Part shown: positions 52,384 to 60,749 of the stretch, one piece after another
Position numbering within the stretch: the stretch's first letter is position 1
Layout of the letters: every line of letters begins with the position of its first letter
NCBI GenBank assembly: GCA_964652775.1
Contig: CAZZAM010000003.1
Coordinates: 172,427 to 236,426 of the forward strand
DNA: 64,000 nucleotides
Direction of reading: 5' to 3'
Origin: UBA11346 sp038060575
GTDB taxonomy: Bacteria > Planctomycetota > UBA11346
Notes under the pieces: model-generated
Database searches by the model: none
Told to the model about the DNA's origin: nothing
Seen by the model: the letters and a program-made list of their open reading frames with translations, nothing else
Made by a program: the position numbers and the translations under genes

Positions 52384-53058
52384 ATGGATACTATCGTCGC
52401 CATTTTTGCCCACCCGGATGATGAATCTTGCGGCATTGGCGGAACGCTGTGGCTACTCAAGGACAGATACCAGATCCTCCTGCTCTGTCTGACGCGTGGC
52501 GAACGCGGCCTCTCTCCTGGCTTCATCGAAGTGCGCGCCGAAACCGCTCGCATCCGTGAAGCGGAAATGCGTAGCGTCACGCGTCTCCTGGGGGCCGAAG
52601 TCCGCTTTCTTGATCGCATTGACGGCGAGGTCTTCGCCGATCGTGCGATCTGCGAACTGGTTGCTGGTATTTTGCGGGAGGTCCGTCCTGTGCTGATCTT
52701 CGGCATGTGGCCCATCGATGCCCACCCCGATCATGCCGCCGCCTCCGACATTGCGCGCAAGGCGATGCGCATCGCTGGATACAACGGAGAGTTCTGGATG
52801 CATGAAGAAGGCATTGGGCAAACGGCGCAGTTCGAACCTGATCTCTGCGTCGATATTTCTGCAGTTGCCGAGGCAAAGAATCAACTCATCCGCTGCCATG
52901 CCTGCCAAAATACCGATGACGCCTTAGTGCACGCGATGGAAGAACTCAACCGAATACGTGGCAGCAAGGCCGGTTGTGGGCTGGCGGAAGCCTTCAAGTC
53001 AGCCCAAACAAGACTGGCTGGAAAGCCGTCCATTCTGGCGACGCTTAACGCTCGTTGA
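52384..53058 (+). CDS. PIG-L / LmbE-family deacetylase
   Basis: The 224-residue zinc hydrolase has the family's HPDDE motif near the N-terminus (IVAIFAHPDDESCGIGGTL, HPDDE at 10-14) and a second motif DAHPDHAAAS that supplies the remaining metal ligand. The intervening segment LLLCLTRGERGL (T-x-G-E) is also conserved. Members remove N-acetyl groups from GlcNAc-type sugars or conjugates such as bacillithiol precursors. It follows the AraC gene on the same strand by 90 bp. Substrate is not deducible. Confidence 0.9.
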   Translation: MDTIVAIFAHPDDESCGIGGTLWLLKDRYQILLLCLTRGERGLSPGFIEVRAETARIREAEMRSVTRLLGAEVRFLDRIDGEVFADRAICELVAGILREVRPVLIFGMWPIDAHPDHAAASDIARKAMRIAGYNGEFWMHEEGIGQTAQFEPDLCVDISAVAEAKNQLIRCHACQNTDDALVHAMEELNRIRGSKAGCGLAEAFKSAQTRLAGKPSILATLNAR

Positions 53059-53367
53059 TGGCGCTTTCTCGGCGCAATGCATTGTGCTGAGGAGTAGACA
53101 ATATCAAAAGTGCACTCCACATTCATTCAATGGGAAGATCGTTGAGAAACCATTGCAGCTGACTGAACCAGCGAAGCCATAAGGAAGACCCTGGCCCGCG
53201 TTCCCAGGGATCGAACAATGCATCCCGGAGCAACTCTGGCGCCGAGAGGCGATGGCGGCACAAAATGGGCGAAGCCCGTGCCGCCACGATGTGCTAGCGC
53301 CAGCGACGCACAACGAGCCTCGACAAAGCCAGCGGAGGGGTGGAGGCAGAGCCTCCACAGAAAAAAG
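53059..53367. other. Intergenic stretch with hairpins next to the tRNA gene
   Basis: About 309 bp without a gene. Two hairpins are visible. TGGCGGCAC at 53253-53261 pairs with GTGCCGCCA at 53278-53286, with an inner GGGC-GAA-GCCC. A second, GTGGAGGC-AGA-GCCTCCAC, lies at 53340-53358 and is followed on the plus strand by AGAAAAAA. The second may terminate tRNA transcription from the minus strand, which meets TTTTTT first, or be a dispersed palindrome. Confidence 0.5.
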
Positions 53368-53441
53368 CGCGCCGGGCAGGATTCGAACCTGCAACCCTCA
53401 GATTCGAAGTCTGATGCTCTATCCAGTTGAGCTACCAGCGC
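53368..53441 (-). tRNA. tRNA-Arg (anticodon TCG)
   Basis: The minus strand folds as a complete tRNA. Acceptor GCGCTGG pairs with CCGGCGC with one G-T pair. The D arm is GCTC-AACTGGATA-GAGC, the anticodon stem TCAGA-CTTCGAA-TCTGA gives anticodon TCG, and the T arm is GCAGG-TTCGAAT-CCTGC. The discriminator is G and CCA is not encoded. TCG reads CGA arginine codons. Confidence 0.95.
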
Positions 53442-53546
53442 GTGTGGTGACGACCGTGGGTATGGATATCAGGCAATTCAACGACGTCACGTGAGTTTTT
53501 TGCCTGCGCCGTGACGTCTGTGCGAGGTTGAATTCTCACGACCTGT

Positions 53547-54746
53547 TCAGCGTAAGGGCAGCGTAAGAGTGAAGCGCGCACCGCCTTGAGGGCTGTCCGC
53601 GACCGTGAGGCTGCCACCATGCAATTGAACAATGGCGTAGGCGACCGCGAGTCCGAGTCCGGTTCCGTGTTCTTTGGTCGTATGAAATGGCGTGAAAATA
53701 AGTTGTCTTGCCTCCGTCGGCACGCCGGATCCATTGTCGTCGACGACAATGGAAACCCCCTCTCCGTTCGGCGCGACGTTCACTTCGACCACCCCGTGAC
53801 CAGGATGCGCTTCGGCTGCTGCTTCGGTCGCATTGCGAACAAGATTTAACAACACCTGTTTGACTTGCGGACCATCAACCTCAATCGCACCACGAGGAGA
53901 CCAGTTCTCGCGTACCGAGATAGACACTCCGGCTGCCGTCGCGTCGGCAGCGGCAACCTCGACCACTGACCGCGCCAAAGCAGCAGGATCGTGCGGCCGA
54001 CGTTCCAAGCGGCGTGGACGGGTAAATTCCAACAAACCAGTAACCGTGTGGTTGAGATCACGCACTCCCTCGACGATCAATTCAGCAAATCGACGGCGGC
54101 GGTCATCAGCGGGTAGATCGCGGACCAAGAGACTGGCGAAGCCTTCAATCCCATTCAATGGATTGCGAATCTCGTGCGCCACGCCGGCAGCCATCTCGCC
54201 TAATTGTTTAAGCCGGTCTGCGCGTTCAGCGCGTTCGGCCAGCGAGCGCAAGTCGGTGACGTCGTCGAATACTTCGACCGCTCCGATCAGGGTGTTGTCA
54301 GCACCGCGCAAGGCATTGGCACGGGCAACAAGAACGCGACGATTACCGCCCTCGCCCAACATCAGTTCTGCACGGAGCGGACTGACCGCGCCAGCGAGAA
54401 TGCGCAGCGCTGGACTCTCCGGATTCACTGTCTTCCAGTCCGTTCCTGGAAGAAGTCCCGGGACGGCAGTCTGTGCTGCTGGATTGAGGGTCGTCACCCG
54501 CCCGTCAAGTCCGATGGCGACCACACCCGAGGCGACGCCAGCCATGACCAATGCCAAGCGGGCATTGGCCTCCACTAATTCAGCCTGCTTAGCGACGAGG
54601 ATTTGCTCAAGGCGTGCTACTTGTGACGCCAAAGAAGCCGTCGTTTCATCGAACAAGCGCAATGCGGCAGCAAAATCAATCTGCTGCTGCGGCATTGGAG
54701 TCTGATCAGCCGGCGTGGTCAATGAATCGGGGGTCGGGTTGCTCAT
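53547..54746 (-). CDS. Sensor histidine kinase, soluble PAS-HisKA-HATPase type
   Basis: From the ATG at 54746 the 399-residue product has no membrane segment. An N-terminal helical region (22-62, coiled-coil-like) leads to a PAS domain at about 65-165 (VASGVVAIGLDGRVTTLNPA, GAVEVFDDVTDLRSL). HisKA has its phosphorylated His191 in GEMAAGVAHEIRNPLNGI. The HATPase has N box NLVRNATEAA, G1 DDNGSGVP and G2 GTGLGLAVAYAI. This resembles the cytoplasmic FlrB/FleS/AtoS kinases. It is last in a six-gene operon whose first gene is a response regulator. It is likely the phosphate donor for that regulator, an inference from gene order. It overlaps the 110-residue gene upstream by 41 bp. Confidence 0.9.
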   Translation of the reverse strand: MSNPTPDSLTTPADQTPMPQQQIDFAAALRLFDETTASLASQVARLEQILVAKQAELVEANARLALVMAGVASGVVAIGLDGRVTTLNPAAQTAVPGLLPGTDWKTVNPESPALRILAGAVSPLRAELMLGEGGNRRVLVARANALRGADNTLIGAVEVFDDVTDLRSLAERAERADRLKQLGEMAAGVAHEIRNPLNGIEGFASLLVRDLPADDRRRRFAELIVEGVRDLNHTVTGLLEFTRPRRLERRPHDPAALARSVVEVAAADATAAGVSISVRENWSPRGAIEVDGPQVKQVLLNLVRNATEAAAEAHPGHGVVEVNVAPNGEGVSIVVDDNGSGVPTEARQLIFTPFHTTKEHGTGLGLAVAYAIVQLHGGSLTVADSPQGGARFTLTLPLR

Positions 54747-55038
54747 TGTCTCCGCTGTACGCACGTTGGCCTGCCTGGCCAGTGTGGAGTTCACGATACG
54801 CCGCTTGACGAAGCCGATCACGAGCGGCGATTGCTTCGTTCATTGCCTCCTGCCGCGCCTCGTCGCACGCACGCAGCAAAGCCTCTGCCTCCGGAACTGG
54901 GATCTGGGTCTTGGACAACTCAATTTCCTGGTCAATCGTATGTAAAATTGCGGCCCCGGATTCCAGATTGTCAGCACGCATGGCGGCAGACACCTGACCA
55001 TACAGGTCCATGATCCGGACTGCTGTATCCGGTGTCAC
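54706..55038 (-). CDS. Small helical protein of the kinase operon
   Basis: The 110-residue protein is predicted helical: MTPDTAVRIMDLYGQVSAAM, IDQEIELSKTQIPVPEAEAL, EARQEAMNEAIAARDRLRQA. Its size and heptad-like pattern recall flagellar FliT-type or other small chaperones, but I cannot assign a family. Its start overlaps the upstream gene's stop by 4 bp, and its own 3' end overlaps the kinase start by 41 bp, which makes it a true operon member. A role in kinase control is possible, but there is no evidence beyond position. Confidence 0.65.
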   Translation of the reverse strand: MTPDTAVRIMDLYGQVSAAMRADNLESGAAILHTIDQEIELSKTQIPVPEAEALLRACDEARQEAMNEAIAARDRLRQAAYRELHTGQAGQRAYSGDNEQPDPRFIDHAG

Positions 55039-55784
55039 GGCTTGGGGCCACCAGGCAGATCAGCGACTAGGCTGGCAACTGCCTGAACCAATTCGCTGGT
55101 AGGGAAGCCAGTTGCAAAATCGGTGGCCGCTGCGCGGGCAAGTTTCGCCCGCTCCACTCTTGCTGCGGTTTCACCCGGCATACGTGCGAGTTCAGCCCAG
55201 AACCAGACCTTCAGATAGCCGGCTCGCGGACGCAATTCTTCGGGCAATTCGGTGCCGATGGCCGCAATCTCAGCAACACCCTCGTTTAGTCGACGTTCAC
55301 GCTCTGTTCCAGTCTCTTCGCTGCTTAATCCCTGTAGACATTCCGCCACCGCAATGTGGTTGGCAGCAGTCATAGGCGCAACTTGATGCGCCTGACGTCC
55401 CGCTCCTGAGATATCCAGGGGGTCATTCTCTTTGCGATGCGTACGGCCGAGAAAGTCATCAAGCGCCTTACGTAGGTCGCTGAGCGCCTTGTCACGATCT
55501 TCGCGCGGCTGCGCAAGGCCCGGACCGAGATCAACTGCCGCCGTTGGACGCAGACCGCTGGATGCGCGCAGGATCGCCTGGATCTTCTCATCCCGTTCGC
55601 GCGCAGCGCGATCGAGGTCACGCTGCAAACGTTCTTCAGAGGGAATTGTATCCGCTCCGGATTGGACCGGTGCCAATGGCGTTAACCGTGGCTTCGGAGC
55701 AAGTGGCTCGGCGCCGTCAGCCGACCAGATCAACGCAGCTAACGCCACGGGCAAGGCGCAGCGAACAAATTGGATGAGGCTCAT
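55035..55784 (-). CDS. Exported hypothetical protein of the kinase operon
   Basis: The 249-residue protein has a signal peptide (MSLIQFVRCALPVALAALIW, cleaved near ADGA|EP). The mature part is charged and helical (SEERLQRDLDRAARERDEKI). The C-terminal half shows TPR-like periodicity (AANHIAVAECLQGLSSEETG, RAGYLKVWFWAELARMPGET). No catalytic motif. Both ends overlap neighbours by 4 bp, so it is translated with the TPR protein. Likely a periplasmic partner of that protein. The function is unknown. Confidence 0.7.
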   Translation of the reverse strand: MSLIQFVRCALPVALAALIWSADGAEPLAPKPRLTPLAPVQSGADTIPSEERLQRDLDRAARERDEKIQAILRASSGLRPTAAVDLGPGLAQPREDRDKALSDLRKALDDFLGRTHRKENDPLDISGAGRQAHQVAPMTAANHIAVAECLQGLSSEETGTERERRLNEGVAEIAAIGTELPEELRPRAGYLKVWFWAELARMPGETAARVERAKLARAAATDFATGFPTSELVQAVASLVADLPGGPKP

Positions 55785-57820
55785 TCCGGCACCTCGCCAC
55801 GGAAGGCTTGAATCGCTTCGCGCAAACGGCCTTTTGCCCGCAGGTGCTCGCCAAGAATCTGCGCAGCATACTCGCGATCACGCGGTGAAATCGTAGGATC
55901 ACGCAGGAATCGGCGTAATTCCTCTTCGCCACGAACGTCCTCCCCTGCCAGTAAGAGACTGCGGGAAAGTCCCAGTCCAGCAGCATGGCGCAATTCGGGC
56001 AGTGGCTTCTCATCAAGCACACGTCGGTAGGTTGCTGCCGCCTGTTTGGCCGACGCAGCCTGATCGGTGCGATCACGGCGAGCATGCAGCCACTGAGCGC
56101 GCGCAATATAGAACAGCACGCGAGCCCGCACTGGTCCGGGATAAGTGCCAAGTTTACGGATCAGTTCGCCAAGGAGTTGATCCAACTGCTGCCGTCCAGG
56201 ACGACTGTCGTTCACCTGGTCATTACGCAGCAGGTCATAGAGCGAATTGACCGCTTGGTCTTCAACCTCAAGCTCGGCATAGCACTGCGCGATACGGAGC
56301 AGGAGATACGATTCGATTTCACTCTTGGGGAAATCCTGGCGCGCACGCAAGAACGCGAACAGCGCTCGTACGTGATCTGGTGGTGTCCGCCGCAACCAGC
56401 ATTCGCCAGCGCGAAACGCTGCGGTAGCATAGATAGTCGGATCCGCTTGGCTATCCATATCGCCAGTCTTCCAGCGATGATACAGACGTTCGTACTTCGG
56501 CCGCGCCTCATCGCCACGACCAAGATTAAATGCACATTCAGCAAGCCAGAAATTCGCCTGATCCGGAGCGTTTTCGACACCGCGGCCGGTGGATTTGAGC
56601 CAGCTTTTGATCTGAATTTCAGCTTCGCGGAACCGACCCTGCGCCTCTGGAGGAACTTCGTTCACTTCGCCGCCAGGCAAACTCAAGGCCTGTTTGCCTG
56701 CCTTAAAAAGCATCTCGCCAATTGCCAGTCTGGCAGCGGCGACTTCGGTGGCCGCACGCTGGTCCCTGCTATACGTTTCCAACAGGCGATGCAGATCGTC
56801 AACCGCCTCGTCGTAGGCTCCAGCGTCCGCTCGATTGTCGCCAAGTCGTCGTGCCGTTTCAGCAGACAACAGCAGAATCCGCGCGCCATCAGGATCGCTT
56901 GGATCGACACGTGCCAGCCACGCCCGGAAGGCTACCCGCGCATCGGCAAAGGCACCGAGCGCGAGCATGGATTCTCCGGATCCACGGGTGGCCATTTGTA
57001 CCCAACGCACAATCGCAGGATCGCCGGTCGCACCATACGCGTCCACTAACTCGGAATACTCCTTGAGCGCAGCAGCATGGCGACGCGCCTGGGCGTCCTG
57101 AGAAGCGATCAGATACATGGCTTCTGCAGCAGCTGGACCGTGAACCGTCGCGGCAACTCGTGCTAATGCGCGTCGTGCCCGACGATCAAGATCGTCTTTG
57201 GTGGCAAGCGCATTTTCGACAATCAAGATTCGGGCCTTACCTCGGACTTCTTCAGTCCAACGCAGGCCGAGTTGGCCAAGTAGACGATCCAATGTATCCA
57301 CGTATGGAACCTGACTCACCCGCAAATGAATCTGATGCTTGAGTGCCACCGGAGCAACTTCATCCAACGATATGCCTATCAGTCCAACCAACTCCTTGAG
57401 GATTTTTTCTGCTGTCTCGGGGCCAATATCAGCAGTAACCAAAGCGCCGCCGCTGGCGGTTAAGCGAACCTGTAACTGCTCTTTAAATGTCGAGCCTTGA
57501 CGAATCTCGCCAATGACTTGGGGACGCGTCGAGTCGGAGTGCGTACCACGTGTTGGATCCGATGCCTCAATCGGCGCTACGGTGCTATTGCCCAGCAATG
57601 AGGCACGGACGCGCTCAAGCGCCTGCTTGAGCGCCAGCACCTCAGCGGAAAGTTGCGGTCCCTTCTGCTGGGTGACTGGGCGCGGCGTTTCCGATTTGCC
57701 ACCAGGAGTCAACTGCAGGGTTCGTGGTTCTGGTGGCAACGTAGGCATGGGATCGGTTTGCTCAGCTGCCATCAGACAGCTTGCGAATACCGTCGCGAGG
57801 ATCAGCGGGCACAAGTTCAA
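55781..57820 (-). CDS. Exported TPR-repeat protein of the kinase operon
   Basis: The 679-residue protein has a signal peptide (MNLCPLILATVFASCLMAAE) and a Pro-rich N-terminal linker. A region at about 140-200 (GISLDEVAPVALKHQIHLRV, VDTLDRLLGQLGLRWTEEVR, ARILIVENAL) resembles the STN/secretin-type short domain. A long array of TPR-like repeats follows (AAAEAMYLIASQDAQARRHA, LALGAFADARVAFRAWLARV, AECAFNLGRGDEARPKYERL, LRIAQCYAELEVEDQAVNSL, EEELRRFLRDPTISPRDREY). It is probably a periplasmic scaffold. It overlaps its operon neighbours by 4 bp at both ends and would lie next to the TPR-bearing extracytoplasmic part of the motif-array protein. Confidence 0.8.
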   Translation of the reverse strand: MNLCPLILATVFASCLMAAEQTDPMPTLPPEPRTLQLTPGGKSETPRPVTQQKGPQLSAEVLALKQALERVRASLLGNSTVAPIEASDPTRGTHSDSTRPQVIGEIRQGSTFKEQLQVRLTASGGALVTADIGPETAEKILKELVGLIGISLDEVAPVALKHQIHLRVSQVPYVDTLDRLLGQLGLRWTEEVRGKARILIVENALATKDDLDRRARRALARVAATVHGPAAAEAMYLIASQDAQARRHAAALKEYSELVDAYGATGDPAIVRWVQMATRGSGESMLALGAFADARVAFRAWLARVDPSDPDGARILLLSAETARRLGDNRADAGAYDEAVDDLHRLLETYSRDQRAATEVAAARLAIGEMLFKAGKQALSLPGGEVNEVPPEAQGRFREAEIQIKSWLKSTGRGVENAPDQANFWLAECAFNLGRGDEARPKYERLYHRWKTGDMDSQADPTIYATAAFRAGECWLRRTPPDHVRALFAFLRARQDFPKSEIESYLLLRIAQCYAELEVEDQAVNSLYDLLRNDQVNDSRPGRQQLDQLLGELIRKLGTYPGPVRARVLFYIARAQWLHARRDRTDQAASAKQAAATYRRVLDEKPLPELRHAAGLGLSRSLLLAGEDVRGEEELRRFLRDPTISPRDREYAAQILGEHLRAKGRLREAIQAFRGEVPE

Positions 57821-59679
57821 TGTCCACCTCCATGCACGGGTGTAGCCGTTCCGCTTGAGCGGCCGGAGTTCGGAGCAGATACAGCATGCACAGCGGACGC
57901 AGTGACGGCTTGGCCTCTACCGCTTTCGCGCAGCAAAACCAGGAGCCGACCAAGATTCAGATAGGCGTCAGCCACCGCCTGGCGATTACGCTCCAGTTCT
58001 TGGGTTGGGCGTCCATCGCTATCGCGCTCAGCGAGCCAACGACCTTCAGTAGCCAGCAGGGCATATATCTGACGAATGGCTCCTGCGCTGTCGCCCATGC
58101 GGGTGAGACAATCGGCGTGCTCAAGCAAGACGCGAGGATCTTCGACCACGGCAACCTCTGCGGCAGCAGCGTATTCAGTAGCAGCACGTTCATAGGCTTT
58201 CTGACCACGGAAATGGCGAGCCAGCACAATTCCGACATCAGCAGCGTGATCAGGATTCTGTTGTTTGATCTGTTCTAGCCACTGCACGCCCTTCGACTGC
58301 ACTGTCTGATCGCTCTCATTCAGTTTTGCCATCGCCAGCCTCATGTTGTCGGCATAGACATGCACGGTCGGATGTTCAACTTCTCGCTCGCGGCGTAATT
58401 CGTCTGACAGACCATGAACAGAAATGGTCAAAAAACCGATAGATCCCGCACAGATGCCAAGCAACAACACCGCCGTTACCAGAAGGTATTTTCCTGCTGC
58501 CCACTCGCGATTCTCTATGGTCGCTACATGTGTCTGTTGCGGCTGGGGATGCAGCGATGCGGTCGAGGCTGTTCTGCCAAGCACACTGTTGATATCGACT
58601 GCATCACGCGTCATTTCCGGTCCGAGCGGTTGCGCCGCCTCGGCTTGAATACGTTCGATGTCTGCCGTCTTTCCAGCGAGCACATCGGCAACCTGCTGCT
58701 CTTCTGGAGCGCCGGTGGCCTGGGCGAGTTGCTTCACCAGCGCGTCGATATCTGCCTGATCGATAACCGCCTCGCTCTCGGCACCCGGTGGAACATCCGA
58801 TTGCTTCGCTACGATACGTTCTAACTCCTCGGTACTAAGCGTATGAGTGGCCTCGACATTGGCGATGTTTGTCGACGGCACTGATTCAGCTTGTGCACTG
58901 CCCGAAACAGCAGGCGGATCACCGCCCAACTCGGCCAACATGCGATCAATATCAGCTTGCGAGAGCGGGGATTCTTTCCCAGCTTCAGCAGACACTGATG
59001 TCTGAGCGCGCGCTTTGAACTTCGAACCAGTTAGTGACGCAGCGGGCTGGATCTTCGAATCAGCCGTGACTGGAATTGCAGCTGAGGCAGGAACTGGAGT
59101 CAGTGGAGCGGTCGAAACTGGAACTGGAGCGGACATTGTAGTAGCGACTGCCGCTGACGCTGCGTTCGCCGAACCAGACGTTACGGCGCTTACGGCTACC
59201 GGGGCGGAAGCGACCACTGATCCCGTACTACCACTGGAGGGCGCATCGACATCTTTCAACACCTTGTTGATAAACTCCTGCGACAACCGTCTGCCGCCTG
59301 AAGTCGCCGCCTGTTTTTTTCTCGTCTCAGGGTTCAGACTTGAAAGCAGTTGGTCGATTTCAGTTTGGTCGAGTTTGCTCGACGACGTCGCGGGCTTTCC
59401 TGCCGATGCCTTCTCCATCGCTGGATTTATCACTTCGGCGGCAACTCGCATGAGCACGTCGATGTCGTTGGAATTAAGTTTTTTTTCCGCTGCCGGGGTC
59501 TTAGCCGAGGACGCCGTCTGCTTGTCAATACCAGGGGTGTTAGCGGCCGTTGTTTCGACTGGGCTTGACTCAGTTGTAGGTGCGGCAACGGCTGTGGGCT
59601 CGGGCGCAACAGGATCCTTCCCAGCGCCCATGGATGCCAGGAGCTTGTCTATGTCTGCTTGATTTCCGAAATCGACCAT
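57817..59679 (-). CDS. Membrane protein with about eight FliM-N-like motifs and a TPR-like C-terminal domain
   Basis: The 620-residue protein has a disordered, Ala/Thr/Pro-rich N-terminal ~395 residues studded with copies of a short motif resembling the CheY-P-binding N-terminus of FliM (LSQAEIDALL). Copies are GNQADIDKLLASM (5-17), LNSNDIDVLMR (68-78), LDQTEIDQLLSSL (103-115), LSQEFINKVLKDV (132-144), LSQADIDRMLAEL (239-251), LSTEELERIVA (281-291), IDQADIDALVKQL (306-318) and RDAVDINSVLG (358-368). One membrane helix (about 398-420) and a C-terminal TPR-like region (LVHQ..., AIRQIYALLATEGRW, QAVADAYLNLGRLLVLLRES) follow. The array would lie in the cytoplasm. It is the second gene of the operon, 12 bp after the response regulator, which suggests the receiver docks on it. 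Confidence 0.85.
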   Translation of the reverse strand: MVDFGNQADIDKLLASMGAGKDPVAPEPTAVAAPTTESSPVETTAANTPGIDKQTASSAKTPAAEKKLNSNDIDVLMRVAAEVINPAMEKASAGKPATSSSKLDQTEIDQLLSSLNPETRKKQAATSGGRRLSQEFINKVLKDVDAPSSGSTGSVVASAPVAVSAVTSGSANAASAAVATTMSAPVPVSTAPLTPVPASAAIPVTADSKIQPAASLTGSKFKARAQTSVSAEAGKESPLSQADIDRMLAELGGDPPAVSGSAQAESVPSTNIANVEATHTLSTEELERIVAKQSDVPPGAESEAVIDQADIDALVKQLAQATGAPEEQQVADVLAGKTADIERIQAEAAQPLGPEMTRDAVDINSVLGRTASTASLHPQPQQTHVATIENREWAAGKYLLVTAVLLLGICAGSIGFLTISVHGLSDELRREREVEHPTVHVYADNMRLAMAKLNESDQTVQSKGVQWLEQIKQQNPDHAADVGIVLARHFRGQKAYERAATEYAAAAEVAVVEDPRVLLEHADCLTRMGDSAGAIRQIYALLATEGRWLAERDSDGRPTQELERNRQAVADAYLNLGRLLVLLRESGRGQAVTASAVHAVSAPNSGRSSGTATPVHGGGH

Positions 59680-59691
59680 GGTATCGGACCC

Positions 59692-60609
59692 TTACGCAAC
59701 TGGCGCGCCCAAATCATCGGCGGCCAGCAATCCGGCTCGTTCATCCGCTCCAACACCTCTTTGTATAAGGGTTTCTGGAACAAGTTGTACGCTAATTCCG
59801 CACGCAGCACAAACTGCAACAAGTCGCATATGTAAACCCGAAGCATGACCCTTATGAGTCCTTAACTCGCCGAGGAGCCAAGATCCGACCCCTAACAAGT
59901 TCGCGCAACGGACCGGTGCATCCTCTTTAACTGACTGTTGCCAATAAACTTCCAGTGCGGGGTCATATCTACTGCGGATCTCGGTCGGGACCTGTGCGAT
60001 GGCTCCACATGGGCCGTGGACGAGTTCAACACCTTGCGCTCGGAGCCAAGCGACGCGGTCAATCTGAGTCGACCAATCCACCTGAGCATTCAGCCACACG
60101 TTCCATCCACGCTGGTCCTCGACTACCTGCAGGAGTCCACGGGCGGTGGCTTGAGCGAATTCGGCCACCACACAGCGAGCCACAAGGCCCGACGTCTGTG
60201 CTAGTAATCGGCACGATTCCTCACGCGCTGTGCGTTCATCCTGCCAGGTACATGAAGTCGGGATTCGCTGTCCACGCTGCGCCCGGGCAATGGCGAGGCG
60301 AATGTCTTTGATTGCCACGGGCTTGGTGAAGAAGTCTACAGCGCCCATCCGCATCGCAGAAACAGCGTCATCATAAGTCGCATACCCGCTGACCATGATG
60401 AACGGAACGCCCAAGGATCCCGCCAATTCGAGCCCACTACCATCAGGTAGCTTCAGATCACTGACCGCAAGTTCTGGCGACCAGGAGTCCAAGATGGCTC
60501 TTCCGGCAGCAAGTGAGGCCGCCGAACGCACGTCGTGGCCATCGCGCTCAAAAGAACGCTCCAGTGCCGTTCGGATGCTGTCCTCGTCTTCGATCAGGAG
60601 GATACGCAT
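59692..60609 (-). CDS. Response regulator with an unknown C-terminal domain
   Basis: The 305-residue protein begins with a complete receiver domain (1-115): acidic pocket Glu7-Asp8, phospho-acceptor Asp51 in AVSDLKLPDGSG, Ser74 in MVSGY, and Lys96 in FTKPV. The C-terminal ~185 residues (e.g. ARCVVAEFAQATARGLLQVV, WSTQIDRVAWLRAQGVELVH, LVAVCAACGISVQLVPETLI) have no helix-turn-helix or known output motif. It may therefore act through protein contacts. First gene of the six-gene operon; the kinase is the last. The operon start is divergent from the hybrid kinase gene at 60750. Confidence 0.9.
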   Translation of the reverse strand: MRILLIEDEDSIRTALERSFERDGHDVRSAASLAAGRAILDSWSPELAVSDLKLPDGSGLELAGSLGVPFIMVSGYATYDDAVSAMRMGAVDFFTKPVAIKDIRLAIARAQRGQRIPTSCTWQDERTAREESCRLLAQTSGLVARCVVAEFAQATARGLLQVVEDQRGWNVWLNAQVDWSTQIDRVAWLRAQGVELVHGPCGAIAQVPTEIRSRYDPALEVYWQQSVKEDAPVRCANLLGVGSWLLGELRTHKGHASGLHMRLVAVCAACGISVQLVPETLIQRGVGADERAGLLAADDLGAPVA

Positions 60610-60749
60610 GGCCGGAGCTTAGACCTTCCCGCCGAGTCCGGAAGCGTGGATTCGACTTGACCCAGTCCAGTGATCACCCGCCCAACACAGCAGTCCGTTT
60701 CGACAGCAAATGATTGCGTGACCGGAGGACGTACGCTACCAGGGGTCAC

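Noticed and set aside
53340..53440. Possible CRISPR or integration site near the tRNA
   Set aside because: There is only one hairpin and no repeated spacer pattern or integrase gene. The region next to the tRNA holds no duplicated tRNA 3' end.
55985..57049. 354-codon plus-strand frame
   Set aside because: Antisense to the exported TPR protein, which has a signal peptide and overlaps its operon neighbours.
59015..59662. 215-codon plus-strand frame rich in Ala, Thr, Ser
   Set aside because: Shadow of the low-complexity motif-array protein on the other strand.
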